Shown: positions 40,878 to 49,428 of the stretch, piece after piece | Numbering within the stretch: position 1 is the first letter of the stretch | Layout of the letters: every line of letters begins with the position of its first letter | Source of the DNA: Terriglobia bacterium | GTDB lineage: Bacteria; Acidobacteriota; Vicinamibacteria; Vicinamibacterales; CAVVIG01 | Reading direction: 5' to 3' | Length of the DNA: 64,000 nucleotides | Assembly (NCBI GenBank): GCA_020073005.1 | Contig: JAIQFX010000026.1 | Span: 1 to 64,000 of the forward strand | Notes under the pieces: model-generated | Told to the model about the DNA's origin: nothing | The model's input: only the letters and a program-made list of their open reading frames with translations | Databases searched by the model: none | Translations under genes and position numbers: made by a program

Positions 40878-41525
40878 ATGCGAATCAACATGCGGCGAGT
40901 GGTGGCATGCCTACTGGCGGTGGTGGCCGGCCTGACGATGGGTTCCGCGCGCGGCTGGGCGCAGGCGCCTGCCGGCGTGCCGGCGGGCGGCGGACAGCGT
41001 GGCGGCGGGCGCGGACCGGCGGTGCCGCCGCTGATCATGACGTCCTCGGCGTGGGAGGACGGCGGCGTCATTCCCGACAAGTTCACGCAGGCGGCGGGCG
41101 CGACGGCGCCGTCGCCGGAGCTCAAGTGGTCGCAGGTGCCGCCCGGCACGCAGAGCTTCGTGCTCCTCCTGCACGATCCCGAGCCCGTGCTCGCGAAGGG
41201 CTCGAAGATGGACATCACGCACTGGCTCGTCTGGAATATTCCCGGAACGTCGACCGGTCTTGCCGAAGGCGTCAAGGCGGGCGAGCTGCCCGACGGCACC
41301 CGGCAGGTGAGTCTCCGATCGAACAGCTACATGGGCCCGGGCGCGCCGGCAGGTCCGTATCATCACTACACGTTCGAGCTGTTCGCGCTGGACACGAAGC
41401 TCGACGTCGCGCAGGGCACGCCGCAGGACGCCGCCGCGACGCGCACGGCCGTCGTCAACGCGATGGACGGCCACGTGCTCGGCAAAGCGGTCCTCGTCGC
41501 CCGGTTCCATCGTCAGCCGCAATAG
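40878..41525 (+). CDS. Exported PEBP (YbhB/YbcL) family protein
   Basis: A 215-residue protein with signal peptide and GGGQRGGGRG linker. The phosphatidylethanolamine-binding pattern reads LKWSQVPPGTQSFVLLLHDPEPV, THWLVWNIPGTSTGL and GPGAPAGPYHHYTFELFALD; the ligand-pocket DPD, GxP and HHY(T)FELFAL parts are present. A Raf-kinase-inhibitor-like protein; in bacteria usually of unknown role. Next gene starts 10 bp downstream. Confidence 0.85.
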   Translation: MRINMRRVVACLLAVVAGLTMGSARGWAQAPAGVPAGGGQRGGGRGPAVPPLIMTSSAWEDGGVIPDKFTQAAGATAPSPELKWSQVPPGTQSFVLLLHDPEPVLAKGSKMDITHWLVWNIPGTSTGLAEGVKAGELPDGTRQVSLRSNSYMGPGAPAGPYHHYTFELFALDTKLDVAQGTPQDAAATRTAVVNAMDGHVLGKAVLVARFHRQPQ

Positions 41526-41534
41526 GAGGCCATC

Positions 41535-42143
41535 ATGGGCGTGACTGTCGGGCGGTTCGCGTTTCTCGTCATGACGGCGGCGACCCTCGCGGTTTCGACT
41601 CGCACGGCGGCCGACGCCGGCTTCGACGTGGTTCCGTCGGCGTTCAACCCCGCGCGCGTCGACGTGCAGATCAAAGCGGCGTGGACGCCGGGGATCGGCG
41701 TTCCCGACAGGACCGCCGACTCACACGATGATCAGGGACTTGTCCTCTCGATCTCCGACACGGTGGCGTATCCGCCTGGCGCGTCGGCGGTCGCGGAAGT
41801 GACGCCGGGTGAGGGCCACACGCTGCGGCATCTCGCGTTCGATCACAAGATCGGGACGCACTGCTCGGGCGGATCGCCGCGCTGGGTCGTCGAGACGACC
41901 GATGGCGGCGTGTACGCGTTCGGCTGCTCGGCGGGCGTCCGCGAGATCGATCTGCCTGGGAGCGGCTGGGAGCGTGTGACGTTCAGCTGCTCCGACGTGC
42001 AGGTGCTGGCCGGCGTGGACGGAAGCTGCCCGCTTGGCTCGGTCCAGACGCTCTCGGCCCTGAAAATCGTTCACGACGAGGCCGGCAGCACGACGCTCGA
42101 CAACCTGGACGTCGACTTCGTCGTGACAGGCAAAGGCCGCTGA
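41535..42143 (+). CDS. Conserved exported protein, unknown
   Basis: A 202-residue protein with signal peptide (VGRFAFLVMTAATLAVSTRTAADA). Beta-rich, with Cys in GTHCSGG, VYAFGCSAG, VTFSCSDV and GSCPLG. No family recognised. AGGAGG precedes the ATG. It is the last gene before the hairpin and the repeated promoter module. Confidence 0.6.
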   Translation: MGVTVGRFAFLVMTAATLAVSTRTAADAGFDVVPSAFNPARVDVQIKAAWTPGIGVPDRTADSHDDQGLVLSISDTVAYPPGASAVAEVTPGEGHTLRHLAFDHKIGTHCSGGSPRWVVETTDGGVYAFGCSAGVREIDLPGSGWERVTFSCSDVQVLAGVDGSCPLGSVQTLSALKIVHDEAGSTTLDNLDVDFVVTGKGR

Positions 42144-42156
42144 CGCACAGATCGTC

Positions 42157-42182
42157 CAGGCGGCCGTCCTCGTGGCCGCCTG
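42157..42182 (+). terminator. Hairpin after 41535-42143
   Basis: CAGGCGGCC / GGCCGCCTG with an 8-base loop (GTCCTCGT): perfect 9-bp stem 14 bp after the stop, without a T run. It probably ends the upstream transcript and isolates the promoter module at 42232. Confidence 0.4.
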
Positions 42183-42231
42183 TATCGAATCCTTCACACG
42201 ATCGCGTGTTCGTCCGCTTCCTCCCCTCGAG

Positions 42232-42290
42232 TTTTGACACGTTCTTGACATCGTTCTGACAACGGGCCGGACCCGTTGCCTCAAGCTGAA
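42232..42290 (+). promoter_or_regulatory. 11-bp TGACA repeat promoter module, site 1
   Basis: TTTTGACA starts the module. TTGACA at 42234, TTGACA at 42245 and CTGACA at 42256 are spaced exactly 11 bp, followed by a conserved AAC(G/C)(G/A)G... stretch and CAAGCTG 24 bases on. The same design occurs at 49333 and 52485. Spacing by one helical turn is typical of OmpR/PhoB-type response-regulator sites; such a regulator is encoded at 44483. An ECF-type promoter is the alternative. It lies about 96 bp before the start of 42357-44399. Confidence 0.75.
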
Positions 42291-42356
42291 GCCCTGAGTC
42301 GGGACGCGGGTTTCACAACTGCGGCACACCGTGCGCGCAGGAGGAAGGAACGAGCA

Positions 42357-44399
42357 ATGAGGAAGTTGATGGCGTTCGTCGTGGGAGTGCTCGCGGTCAG
42401 CGGTGCGGCGCAGGCACAGTCGCCCGCCGCAGCCCCCGCGACGCTGGTGCAGACGATTGATCTTGGTGCGTGGACCGGCGTCCCGGTCACCATCGTGCAG
42501 CCGCCGCCGCCGCAGCCGGCGCCAGGCTTCTCGCTCACGTCGATGGCGTTCGACCCGGCGATCAAGACGTTTTACGTCGCGGACTACGCCACGACGAACG
42601 TGTACTTGCTCGACGGCGTGACCAACACGGTGACGTCGGCGGTGTACACGAACGGGCTCTTTTCGACCGCCGACATCGGCGCCACGCAGACCCTCCCCGG
42701 GACGGCGCCGAACGTAGTGCTCGCCAATCCAGCGACGAATCGTTGGATCTTCATGGGGCACGGAGGCGGCGCGCAGTTCAGCGGCACGACGTTCGTCGAA
42801 GGCGTCAACGCGCGCGCGATGCAGTCCGGCGGCGCGTGGGATCCGGTGACGGATAACGTGTACGGCGCGGACGGCCTGCAGTTCTTCGCCGTCAACAACC
42901 TGAAGTTCCTGCTCGCGAGCGGCGGCAGCGATGCGGTCGCCGTGAATCCGATGACCAGCCGCGCATACGTCGCTGGCGGCTCCGCGGGCGCCGTCCTCGT
43001 GTATGACGGCATCGCGTTGAGCAACGCGAGCGTCAAGATTCCCACGGCTCCGATCGGCTCGGCGGCGCCGGGCGGGTCGCCGGCCGGTCTCGCCGTGAAC
43101 CCCAACACGAACCGGGTCTACGCCGTCGGCATCACGAGCCCGACGTCACTCGACGTGCTCGACGCGAGCACGTATCAAGTCGTGGCCTCGATTCCCGGTC
43201 TGCCGGATCAGTCGGCGGATTACCTGATCACGGGATACATGCCCCTGCTGTTGCCTCGGCCTGTCGCGGTCAATACGCTGACGAACACGATCTTCGTGGT
43301 CAACTCGGTCAGCAGCACGATCTCGATCTTCGATGGCAACACGAACACGTTGACCGGCGAGATTGCCATCCCGGTGCCGGATGGGGCAGTCGTCAGTCAG
43401 CCGTTCCCGCTTCCGCCCACCACGCTCTTGTATGAGATCAAACCGGGCAATACGTTCTTCGACGTGGCGGGCCAGGCGATTACGACGCTCGGTGGCGCCA
43501 TCGCGATCGCGGTCAACGAACAGGACAACACGCTTTACGTGGCCAGCGTGAACGGCACCGTGAGCGTCTACGCGCTCGCCGCGCCCGCCGGCCCGGCGAC
43601 GTTCAGCGTCAACGGCGTCATCAAGACTCCGCAGGGAAATCCTGCGGCGGGCGTGACCGTGAACGCGACGGGCGCCGGCGGCAGCGCGACGGCCGTCACC
43701 GATGCGACCGGTTTGTTCGTGCTCACGGGCCTGCCGACGGGCGCCTACACGATCACTCCGGTCTCGCCGTCGTTCGCGTTCGCTCCGAATGCGCAGATCA
43801 CGATGGTGAACGGCGGCAACGTCACGGGCCTCGCCTTCACGGCGAACCCGCCGATCGTGCCCGTCACGTACTCGCTGAGTCCGTGGACGATGGTCGGACC
43901 AGGTGTCGTGACGACGGGGACGGTCACGCTCAATCAGCCGGCTCCGGCGGGCGGCGCCGTGATCACGCTGTCGGCCAGCGATACGAAGTCGGCGAAGTTC
44001 CCGTCGGCCGTCACGGTCCCTGCGGGGCAGACGTCGGTCGCTTTCTCCGTGCAGGGCAACGGCGTGTCGGTGACGACGACCGTCACGCTGCGAGCCACGT
44101 ACAACGGCGGAACGGCGAGCACCAGCGTGACCGTCGCGCCGTCGGATTCGCTGAAGATCACGAGCGCGACGTACTCGAAGTCGCAGGCGCTGTTGCAGGT
44201 GAAAGCGACCGGCACGAATGCCGCCGCGACGATCCTCGTGCAGAACGCGAACACGAACGCGATCATGGGCACGATGGTCAATCTCGGCAACGGCAGCTAC
44301 AGCTTCCAGCTCAGCCTGGCGAGCGGCGTGCCGAGCAGCGTCAACATCATCAGCAACCTCGGCGGGAAGACGGGTCAGGGCATCGCGATCGTCCCGTGA
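42357..44399 (+). CDS. Large secreted beta-propeller / Ig-like surface protein
   Basis: A 680-residue protein, start ATG at 42357. A signal peptide (MAFVVGVLAVSGAAQA) precedes YVTN-like propeller blades (FSLTSMAFDPAIKTFYVADYATTNVYLLDGVTNTVT, LAVNPNTNRVYAVGI, PVAVNTLTNTIFVVN). A carboxypeptidase-regulatory-like domain (VNGVIKTPQGNPAAGVTVNATGAGG) follows, then an Ig-like domain (YSLSPWTMVGPGVVTTGTVTLNQPAPAGGAVITLSAS). The terminal module (ITSATYSKSQALLQVKATGTNA...NGSYSFQLSLA) matches the end of the 49429 protein. It is probably an adhesin or surface stalk. Controlled by the module at 42232. Confidence 0.8.
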   Translation: MRKLMAFVVGVLAVSGAAQAQSPAAAPATLVQTIDLGAWTGVPVTIVQPPPPQPAPGFSLTSMAFDPAIKTFYVADYATTNVYLLDGVTNTVTSAVYTNGLFSTADIGATQTLPGTAPNVVLANPATNRWIFMGHGGGAQFSGTTFVEGVNARAMQSGGAWDPVTDNVYGADGLQFFAVNNLKFLLASGGSDAVAVNPMTSRAYVAGGSAGAVLVYDGIALSNASVKIPTAPIGSAAPGGSPAGLAVNPNTNRVYAVGITSPTSLDVLDASTYQVVASIPGLPDQSADYLITGYMPLLLPRPVAVNTLTNTIFVVNSVSSTISIFDGNTNTLTGEIAIPVPDGAVVSQPFPLPPTTLLYEIKPGNTFFDVAGQAITTLGGAIAIAVNEQDNTLYVASVNGTVSVYALAAPAGPATFSVNGVIKTPQGNPAAGVTVNATGAGGSATAVTDATGLFVLTGLPTGAYTITPVSPSFAFAPNAQITMVNGGNVTGLAFTANPPIVPVTYSLSPWTMVGPGVVTTGTVTLNQPAPAGGAVITLSASDTKSAKFPSAVTVPAGQTSVAFSVQGNGVSVTTTVTLRATYNGGTASTSVTVAPSDSLKITSATYSKSQALLQVKATGTNAAATILVQNANTNAIMGTMVNLGNGSYSFQLSLASGVPSSVNIISNLGGKTGQGIAIVP

Positions 44400-44436
44400 G
44401 AGAGTGAATCCGTTTGGTCGTCTTTGGACCCGGGGC

Positions 44437-44459
44437 GGGCGCCACGATTGGTGGCGCTC
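44437..44459 (+). terminator. Possible terminator hairpin after 42357-44399
   Basis: A stem of GCGCCAC/GTGGCGC (7 bp, extendable to 9 with a G-T) with loop GATTG sits about 40 bp after the stop and before the response regulator. It has no long T run. Confidence 0.3.
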
Positions 44460-44482
44460 GTCTTGCTTCGTCCTGCCTCCGT

Positions 44483-45160
44483 ATGGAAAAGATCCTCGTC
44501 GTCGAGGATGACCGCGCGACGCGCAAGGCCCTCCAGCAGTTGTTCGAGCCGGAAGGGTACTCGGTCGACGTCGCGCAGAACGGCGTGGACGGTCTTGCGA
44601 TGTTCCGCGCGGCACGGCCGAACTTCGTGATCCTCGATCTCGCCATGCCCCAACTTGGCGGCCAGGACGTCTGCAGACAGATTCGAAAGGAATCCGAGGA
44701 AGTGCCGATCCTGATCCTGACCGGCTCGAGCGACGAAATCAGCCGCGTCCTGCTGCTCGAGCTCGGCGCGGACGATTACGTCACGAAGCCGTTCAGCCCC
44801 AAGGAGCTGCTGGCGCGCGTGAGGGCCGTGCTGCGCCGCGCCCGGCGGAGTCCGGCGGTCGAGCAGCTGTACTTCGACGACGTCTCCGTGGATTTTCAGA
44901 AGATGGAAGTGTCTCGCGCCGGCAAATCGGTGGCGCTGACGCCGCAGGAATTCAAGTTGCTGAAATACTTCGCGCAACATCCGCAACGCGTCATCTCGCG
45001 CGATCAACTCCTGAGCGACGTCTGGGGCTACAACTCCTATCCGTCGACGCGCACGGTCGATTCGCACATCCTGACGCTGCGGCAGAAGCTCGAACGCGAT
45101 CCCGCCAGTCCCGTGCACTTCGTCACGGTCCACAACGCCGGTTACAAGTTCGTCCCGTGA
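44483..45160 (+). CDS. OmpR/PhoB-family response regulator
   Basis: A 225-residue protein. The receiver domain has acidic pocket EDD (8-10), phospho-Asp52 in VILDLAMP and Lys102 in YVTKPFSP. It is followed by a winged-helix DNA-binding domain (VALTPQEFKLLKYFAQHPQRVISRDQLLSDVWGYN; RTVDSHILTLRQKLE). The start ATG at 44483 is the first that gives the normal N-terminus. The kinase gene starts 20 bp downstream. The protein should bind direct repeats at about 11-bp spacing; such repeats occur three times in this region (42232, 49333, 52485). Confidence 0.92.
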   Translation: MEKILVVEDDRATRKALQQLFEPEGYSVDVAQNGVDGLAMFRAARPNFVILDLAMPQLGGQDVCRQIRKESEEVPILILTGSSDEISRVLLLELGADDYVTKPFSPKELLARVRAVLRRARRSPAVEQLYFDDVSVDFQKMEVSRAGKSVALTPQEFKLLKYFAQHPQRVISRDQLLSDVWGYNSYPSTRTVDSHILTLRQKLERDPASPVHFVTVHNAGYKFVP

Positions 45161-45179
45161 ACGCGCGCGGAGCACCACG

Positions 45180-46907
45180 TTGTTCAAAGGCACGCTGAGA
45201 ACCAAGTTCCTCCTGTCGCTCACGCTGATCACAGCGTTGCTGACGTCGGCGGTGCTGCTGACCGTGCAGTATCGCGTGCGGATTCACGAGCGGGAGCAGA
45301 TCGCGCAGGCGCTCCGCGATTCCGTCGTGACGTTTCAGAGCTTCCAGCAGCAGCGCGAGTCGGCGCTGGGCCGATCGGCCGCGCTGCTGGCGACGCTGCC
45401 GCCGCTGAAAGCGGTCATGACGTCGCAGGACCTCGCGACCATCCAGGACGCGTCGACGATGTTCTGGGAGCTGGCCGGGAGCCAGGTGTTCGTCCTGGCG
45501 GATCGATCCGGCACGCTCGCGGCACTCCACACCGAGTCGCCGGGTTTCACCGCGGACGACGCCCAGGCATCGATCCGGCGGTACCTGACCGGCGGCGAAT
45601 CACGCGCGTGGTGGTTCGGCGGCGGCCATCTCTTTCAGGTCTTCCTCGAACCGATCTACTTCGGCGCGCCCGAGGCCGACTATCCCATCGGCATTCTGGC
45701 GGTCGGCTACGAAATCGACGCCAGCGTCGCGGCCGACGTGACGCGCGTCGCGTCGAGCCTCGTCGGATTTGGCTACGAGAAGAACCTCGTCATCAGCTCC
45801 GTGCCGGCCTCGCAGCGTGCCGCGCTGGCCCGCCACGTCCAGCAGATCGCCATCAGCGACGGTGTGCCCGACGAAATCCGGCTCGATCAGGAACGGTTTC
45901 TCGCGACCTCGGTCCGGTTGTCGTCGGCGAACGCGCCGCTCGTCACCCTGACCTTTCTGAAGTCCTTCGACCAGGCCACGGCCTTCCTTCAGAACCTGAA
46001 CCGCTGGATCGTCGCGATTGGCGTCGTCGCGGTCCTCGCCGGAAGCCTGCTGGTGTTCTTCGTGTCGACCACGTTCACGACGCCGCTGGGCCGGTTGGTC
46101 TCGGGCGTGCGCGCCCTCGAGCAGGGCGATTTCGCCTATCCGCTCGATCTGCGCGGCAGCGATGAAGTCTCGACGCTGACCGCCGCGTTCCAGCGCATGC
46201 GGCAAACGCTGCAGGAGACGCAACGCCGCCTGCTCGACGCGGAGCAGCAGGCCACGATCGGCCGCATGGCGAGCACGATTTCGCACGACCTGCGCCATCC
46301 GCTCACGGCGATTCTGGCCTACGCCGAATTCCTCTCGGAGCGCGATCTGACCGAGGTCCAGCGCAAGGATTTCTTCCAGGAGATTCGCATCGCCGTCAAT
46401 CGCATGATGGACGAGATCAACTCGCTGCTCGGGTTCTCCAAGCAGAGCGAAGCGCTGCATCCCGAGTACGCGCGCGTCGACACCGTGGTCGACAGGGCCA
46501 TCAAGACCGTGAAGGCGCTGCCGGAGTACGAGTCCATCGCGATCACCGTCACGCACGCGGACGAATGTGTCGGCTGGTTCGATCCGCCGAAACTCGAGCG
46601 CGTGATCCTGAACCTGCTCTTCAACGCCGCGGAAGCGGTCCCGGCGCGCGGACGCATCGACGTCAGCTGCCGCGTCTCCGATCGCGGCACGGAGATCCGC
46701 GTGTCCGACAACGGCCCGGGCATTCCGGAGGAGATCCGCGGCAGCCTGTTTCAGCCGTTCGTCAGCCACGGAAAAGAAAAAGGCATCGGACTGGGCCTGA
46801 CCGTCGTGCAGAACATCATGCGCCAGCACCACGGCGACGTGTATCTGGAGAGCACCGGGACGAGCGGAACCGTGATTCGGTTGTTCTTCCCCGCGCCGGC
46901 GCTGTGA
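45180..46907 (+). CDS. Membrane sensor histidine kinase
   Basis: A 575-residue protein with TTG start and GGAG upstream. Two transmembrane helices (about 8-30 and 276-298) enclose a periplasmic sensing domain of about 240 residues, reminiscent of a cache-like fold. HAMP (FTTPLGRLVSGVRALEQGDFAYPL), HisKA with phospho-His369 in TISHDLRHPLTAIL, and HATPase with N box (NLLFNAAEAV), DNGPGIP and GLGLTVVQNIMRQHHG follow. All catalytic boxes are intact. It is the cognate of the regulator directly upstream. The ligand is unknown. Confidence 0.9.
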   Translation: MFKGTLRTKFLLSLTLITALLTSAVLLTVQYRVRIHEREQIAQALRDSVVTFQSFQQQRESALGRSAALLATLPPLKAVMTSQDLATIQDASTMFWELAGSQVFVLADRSGTLAALHTESPGFTADDAQASIRRYLTGGESRAWWFGGGHLFQVFLEPIYFGAPEADYPIGILAVGYEIDASVAADVTRVASSLVGFGYEKNLVISSVPASQRAALARHVQQIAISDGVPDEIRLDQERFLATSVRLSSANAPLVTLTFLKSFDQATAFLQNLNRWIVAIGVVAVLAGSLLVFFVSTTFTTPLGRLVSGVRALEQGDFAYPLDLRGSDEVSTLTAAFQRMRQTLQETQRRLLDAEQQATIGRMASTISHDLRHPLTAILAYAEFLSERDLTEVQRKDFFQEIRIAVNRMMDEINSLLGFSKQSEALHPEYARVDTVVDRAIKTVKALPEYESIAITVTHADECVGWFDPPKLERVILNLLFNAAEAVPARGRIDVSCRVSDRGTEIRVSDNGPGIPEEIRGSLFQPFVSHGKEKGIGLGLTVVQNIMRQHHGDVYLESTGTSGTVIRLFFPAPAL

Positions 46908-46929
46908 TGGATCTGCGGCCAGTCGATGC

Positions 46930-46945
46930 TGCCGGATTTCCGGCA
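46930..46945. promoter_or_regulatory. Second copy of the TGCCGGATTTCCGGCA palindrome
   Basis: Identical to the 16-mer at 9253-9268, here 22 bp after the kinase stop and 112 bp before the porin-like gene. A candidate operator or RNA hairpin. Confidence 0.3.
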
Positions 46946-47056
46946 CCGCGAGATTCCCGGCAGCGCGGCTTGACCGCTGATTCGTCCGCCTGCGTTCGCG
47001 AGCGCGCGGCACCGATGTTGCTCCCTGACGTGCACACGCACCACACGAGGAGCACG

Positions 47057-48562
47057 ATGATCGGATGCCACCAGAAGCTCACGATTCGACTCGCCATGGC
47101 CGCGTGCCTGTTCTCCGTGGCGCCGGCCGCCGCACAGACCAGCGACCAGATCCAAAGCCTTGTTGCTCAGATCCGGGAACTTCGCGTTGCGCTCGACGCG
47201 ATGCAGGAACAGGTCGCCGGTTCCCGCCGGGAGTCCGAAGAGCTGCGCCGCGAACTGCAGGCGGTCCGGGATCAGCTGGACTCGCTCAAGCGCGCAACAG
47301 GAGCACAGGTCACTCCGCCCTCCGGAGCGCCGGGCGCCGGCGATCGCATCGACGCCGTGGCGGTCGAACAGGATCTCCTCAAGGCGAAGGTGGAGGATCA
47401 GGAGCAAACGAAAGTCGAGAGCGGCTCCAAGTACCACGTGCGTCTTTCCGGCCTCGCGCTCCTGAATATCGTCGGCACGCGAGGGTCCATCGACAGTCTT
47501 GACCTGCCGGGCATCGCGCAAGCGACCGAGCCTGGAGAATCCGGCGGCAGCTTCAGCGCCGGCGTCCGTCAATCGCTCATTGGCCTCGAAGTGTTCGGAC
47601 CGACGTTCGGCGGCGCGAAGACCAGCGGCGATGTGACGTTCGACTTCTTCGGCGGCTTCCCATCCACGAACGACGGCGTGAATTCGCCGCTGGTCCGTCT
47701 CCGGACGACGAAGCTCACGCTGGAGTGGAAGAACACGTCGGTCGTCGCCGGCCAGGATGGGTTGTTCTTTTCACCGAGGTCGCCGACGTCGCTGGCGTCG
47801 ACGGCGTATCCGGCGCTGTCCTCGTCCGGCAACTTGTGGACGTGGACGCCGCAGGTGCATGTCGAGCATCGCATCCCGCTGACCGATGACTCGACGCTGA
47901 CGCTCGCCGGTGGCATTCTCGATGCGTTCACGGGCGAGCTGCCGGCCCGCGAGTACAGCCGGATGGCGACCGCGGGCGAGCGCAGCCGCGCGCCGGCGCA
48001 GGCGGTCCGCATCGGCTGGCAGCGCGCGGGCGATCAGCCAGTCGCTGTCGGCGCGGGCGCATACCACGCGAGTCAGAACTGGGGCTTCGATCGCACCGTG
48101 GACGCGTGGGCGGCGATGACCGATTGGGACGTGCCGCTCGGTCCGTGGTTCGCGCTGTCGGGTGAGCTGTACCGCGGTCAGGCGATCGGCGGTCTCGGTG
48201 GCGGCGCGAGCGGCAGCGTGCTGTTCGATGGCGCGCCGACGGCGCCGGCCAGTGCCGTCCTCGCGTTGAGGAGCACCGGCGGATGGTCGCAGCTGAAGTT
48301 CAAGCCGGTGAGCCGGCTCGAATTCAACGCGGCGTACGGGAAGGATCACTCGACGCGGGACGACATCGCCCGGCTTCTCGCGATTGGGAGCCTGGATCCA
48401 TCCGCCGTGAACCGGAACGGCAGCGGATTCCTGAACGCGATCTATCAGGCGCGTTCGAACCTTCTGTTCTCGGTCGAGTACCGCCGGTTGTGGACGACCG
48501 GGTTCGACGATGTGCAGCACACGGCGGATCACATCAGTCTGAGCACGGGGATCGTATTTTGA
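47057..48562 (+). CDS. Porin-like outer membrane protein with N-terminal coiled coil
   Basis: A 501-residue protein. A signal peptide (LAMAACLFSVAPAAAQ) is followed by a coiled coil (IQSLVAQIRELRVALDAMQEQVAGSRRESEELRRELQAVRDQLDSLKRA). A C-terminal beta-barrel pattern with alternating strands (KYHVRLSGLALLNIVGTRG, TKLTLEWKNTSVVAGQDGLFF, NAAYGKDHSTRDDIARLL) ends in Phe (STGIVF), the usual barrel signature. It resembles DcaP/long-chain porin layouts. GAGGAG ribosome site. The 3' end overlaps the cupredoxin-like gene start by 4 bp (TTGA). Confidence 0.75.
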   Translation: MIGCHQKLTIRLAMAACLFSVAPAAAQTSDQIQSLVAQIRELRVALDAMQEQVAGSRRESEELRRELQAVRDQLDSLKRATGAQVTPPSGAPGAGDRIDAVAVEQDLLKAKVEDQEQTKVESGSKYHVRLSGLALLNIVGTRGSIDSLDLPGIAQATEPGESGGSFSAGVRQSLIGLEVFGPTFGGAKTSGDVTFDFFGGFPSTNDGVNSPLVRLRTTKLTLEWKNTSVVAGQDGLFFSPRSPTSLASTAYPALSSSGNLWTWTPQVHVEHRIPLTDDSTLTLAGGILDAFTGELPAREYSRMATAGERSRAPAQAVRIGWQRAGDQPVAVGAGAYHASQNWGFDRTVDAWAAMTDWDVPLGPWFALSGELYRGQAIGGLGGGASGSVLFDGAPTAPASAVLALRSTGGWSQLKFKPVSRLEFNAAYGKDHSTRDDIARLLAIGSLDPSAVNRNGSGFLNAIYQARSNLLFSVEYRRLWTTGFDDVQHTADHISLSTGIVF

Positions 48563-49302
48563 AGTCGAGCGGCACGGCACGCCTCGCCGCCGCGATCGTC
48601 GTACTCTGCGTGTGCGGATTTCCAGGGACTGCGCGTTCCGTCGCGGATGAATTTCCCGCCGTGAACGGCGTCGTCTCGGTCGTGCGCAAGACGAAAAGCG
48701 CGGTGGACAACAGCGACGTCGCGATCTGGTTGAAGCCGGTGGCCGAGGCCGGTCGCGCCGCCGGACTCGCGCTTCCTCGCCTCCGGCTGAAGATCCTCCA
48801 GCACAACAAGCGCTTCGAGCCTCGCCTATTGGTCGTGCCGGTCGGCTCCGTCGTCGACTTTCCCAACGAGGACCCGTTCTTCCACAACGTCTTCTCGTTG
48901 TTCGACGGTAAGCGATTCGACCTCGGCCTGTATGAAGCGGGCACGTCCCGCAGTGTCGCGTTCACCAACCTCGGCATCTGCTACATCTTCTGCAACATCC
49001 ATCCGGAGATGAGCGCGGTCGTCGTCGTCGTCGACACTCCCTACTACGCCGTTTCCAACCGGGCGGGGGAGTTCACGGTGCCGAATGTTCCACCGGGGCG
49101 ATACGCGCTATCCGTGTGGCACGAGCGGCACAAGCCGGAGCGCCCGGACGAGTACCCGCGCGAGGTGAGAATCTCTCAAGCGAGCACGTCGCTTGGCGTC
49201 ATCCGTCTGATCGAGTCAGATCAGGTGATCGCGCCGCACAAGAACAAGTACGGCAAGGATTACAACCCGCCGAAGCCGACCAGCCCCATCTACAAGAAGT
49301 AG
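48559..49302 (+). CDS. Exported cupredoxin-like protein with regulatory-like domain
   Basis: A 247-residue protein with a TTG start overlapping the porin stop. A signal peptide (ARLAAAIVVLCVCGFPGTARS) is followed by a cupredoxin-like fold with type I copper ligands FFHNVFSLF...CNIHPEMSAVV (His, Cys, His, Met). A carboxypeptidase-regulatory-like strand set (PYYAVSNRAGEFTVPNVPPGRYALSVWHER) comes next. Similar proteins occur in methylamine-utilisation-type clusters. It is a probable electron carrier or copper-binding partner of the porin. A module-2 promoter lies 31 bp after its stop. Confidence 0.75.
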   Translation: MKSSGTARLAAAIVVLCVCGFPGTARSVADEFPAVNGVVSVVRKTKSAVDNSDVAIWLKPVAEAGRAAGLALPRLRLKILQHNKRFEPRLLVVPVGSVVDFPNEDPFFHNVFSLFDGKRFDLGLYEAGTSRSVAFTNLGICYIFCNIHPEMSAVVVVVDTPYYAVSNRAGEFTVPNVPPGRYALSVWHERHKPERPDEYPREVRISQASTSLGVIRLIESDQVIAPHKNKYGKDYNPPKPTSPIYKK

Positions 49303-49332
49303 CCGCGCTCGTCGCCGAGCCCCCTGCCCACG

Positions 49333-49395
49333 TTTTGACAACTCTTTGACATCGTCCTGACAACGAGGACGGGTCTGCCGCCGCAAGATGGCCCC
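49333..49395 (+). promoter_or_regulatory. 11-bp TGACA repeat promoter module, site 2
   Basis: TTGACA at 49335, TTGACA at 49346 and CTGACA at 49357 again at exact 11-bp spacing; then ACGAGGACGGG and GCAAGATGGC 25 bases on. It lies about 70-80 bp before the start of the gene at 49429. Confidence 0.75.
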
Positions 49396-49428
49396 CAAAT
49401 TTCGACGTCCGCCCGACGAGGGCCATGC

